Positions 62,542 through 64,000 of a stretch of 64,000 nt of DNA are shown in pieces (the stretch's first letter is position 1; every line of letters begins with the position of its first letter). The notes beneath the pieces were generated by a model. That model had not been told where the DNA came from. It was given only the letters and a program-made list of their open reading frames with translations, and ran no database searches. The stretch spans positions 7,828,001-7,892,000 of the forward strand of contig JAYKKT010000074.1 of the NCBI GenBank assembly GCA_036023115.1, read 5' to 3'. Source of the DNA: Brasenia schreberi (Eukaryota > Streptophyta > Magnoliopsida > Nymphaeales > Cabombaceae). Position numbers and translations under genes: made by a program.

Positions 62542-62622
<81 letters not shown>

Positions 62623-64000
62623 TAGATGCACACATTTCACCCGCTTAACCTCCTCTACATATCCCTCGTACTCTAAACTCATTGGTCAAAACCATCCACA
62701 ACTGCCACCAAAACCAACTCAAATAATCATACCCAATTCAAGAATAATATTTACACAGAAAACTAGATCATGTCTATTTTTAACATGTTCATTCACGTGC
62801 ACTAATTTTTTTCAGTGGTATAAGTGTAATTTTAAATTTTTAATAACTTCTTAAATAAATAAGGAACAATACTATTACAATCATATTTAAAAAAAATAAT
62901 GACCGAATATGAGTGAGTAGCATATATGATAAACATTATCTAATCTCTCCATATATATAGATATAGTTTTTTAGATGATCTTGATAGGATGTACAAGTGG
63001 TTTTGCTCTTGATGACTTTGTTTTGTTTTGTGAAGATGTCAGCCAACAAGGCTAGGTGTGTGTGCGAGTGCATGGACACAGATGTGGATGTCTGTTATAT
63101 TCCAGCTGTTGTTGTACCGAAAGTGTAGACGTCTTTCATAATTCTGAATTCTAAGTGTCTCCAAAGCTCCGTTGTGTAAGATTCGTTTTAACGAGACACT
63201 CTCGGCTTGATAGAACTCACAAGCTCGCTGGAAGTGTGATCTTGTGGATACATCACTTTATATATATAGAGATAGTGATGTGCAATTTCGTCATTTGGGA
63301 ATAGCCTCCGAATAAGTACGTACTGAACCCTTTCACATTTTAATTAGTTGGAGCGGTCGAACCAGAGGGAGACACCAGCGCTGCATCATCAGAGTTGTGG
63401 GGCGCGATATCGCTGGAAGATCTAACGAAGAAGAGGCGTTTCTGGATCACTGTAAGATCTATGTATCCTTTACTAGATGGAATCTCTTGAATCCTGTTTT
63501 GTTGCAAAAGCACCGAAACCTTAGCTCGATCTGCGCGTTATTGCAAACCCTAGACCAGTAGATAAGATACGCATGATGGTATGTGTGTTTGTGTTTTTTA
63601 CATCGATTGTTTTGAATTTAATTCACTTCGATCTGGATACAGTTGTTCACAAACAAATCTTTGCTGAAGTATGTCTTCCGCCGCTCGTCCTGCACCCTTT
63701 TCTTGATCCCTTTGTTCTTTCTTCTTGTTCTTCTTCGTCTATCATGCGCACGTTCTATCATTCTGAATTTGTTGAAGTTCGTCTTATCTTCGCGTTATAA
63801 TATTTCTGTATGCGTTGTTGAATTATAAATATCTGCATCGATAGATCCTGCACATGATGTGTTCTATTGAATCAGTGTATGCTGTATTCCTTGCGGGCTT
63901 TCTTCATATAGTATGGAGAAATAACTATGATGTGAGTATTTATTATGGTAAATGCATGATGTGCCCGACACATCATTGTGGTCTCAAGTTTTGTGTCGTT
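60548..64000. other. Promoter of the GH17 gene and intergenic DNA
   Basis: The left edge is GH17 5' flank with GAGA/CTCT tracts. No recognised gene follows. A stop-free 100-nt segment at 63352-63451 (GAVEPEGDTSAASSELWGAI, then SLEDLTKKRRFWIT) lies between TTTTAATTAG and a GTAAGATC donor and could be an exon of a gene running off the window, or retroelement sequence. Confidence 0.4.
62542..62622. repeat. (CT)n(AT)n(GA)n palindromic microsatellite
   Basis: Twelve CT units, a 33-nt AT run and twelve GA units make a perfect 80-bp inverted repeat (62542-62621). Confidence 0.97.

Overview
The window is nuclear DNA of a flowering plant. Genes carry many short GT-AG introns, the proteins belong to plant families (plastid HSP21, PADRE/DUF4228, cysteine-rich glutaredoxin-like, CID-type PAM2/RRM protein, P-class PPR, GH17 beta-1,3-glucanase), and gene islands sit in AT-rich DNA full of dinucleotide arrays, hAT-type MITEs and non-LTR retrotransposon pieces. 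The sequence alone does not fix the species.

Layout. 1-7.7 kb: AT microsatellites, nested terminal-inverted-repeat elements, an intronless glutaredoxin-like gene (minus), an L1-type RNase H relic and a cluster of three hAT-like MITEs with 8-bp target duplications. 7.7-13 kb: an intronless PADRE gene, an L1 ORF1 (DUF4283-like) relic and a two-exon HSP21-type gene. 13.4-18.2 kb: an intact ten-exon alcohol dehydrogenase-like gene (minus). 18.2-25 kb: repeats and a very AT-rich tract. 25-26.2 kb: a six-exon RRM protein (minus). 26.3-34.9 kb: no convincing gene. 34.9-42.1 kb: a ten-exon PAM2 plus two-RRM protein (minus) whose eighth intron is about 5 kb and holds a partly duplicated exon and a 5'-truncated LINE. 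44.5-48.5 kb: large antisense LINE copies. 49.3-54.2 kb: a PHD-finger gene with an intact first exon and an apparently decayed 3' half. 54.5-55.9 kb: an intronless PPR gene. 58.8-60.5 kb: a three-exon GH17 gene (minus). 60.6-64 kb: repeats, including an 80-bp perfect palindrome.

The genes are independent single-copy units, with no operon or evident biosynthetic cluster. I rebuilt exon structures by hand from ORFs, GT/AG sites, phase and family knowledge; each multi-exon model listed as CDS closes exactly in frame, except that the PHD gene is modelled only in part. I found no clearly new biological system. The most informative observations are the phase-0 partial exon duplication in the PAM2/RRM gene, the LINE that landed inside a tandem repeat in the same intron, and the densely repeated LINE family ending in (TTG)n.
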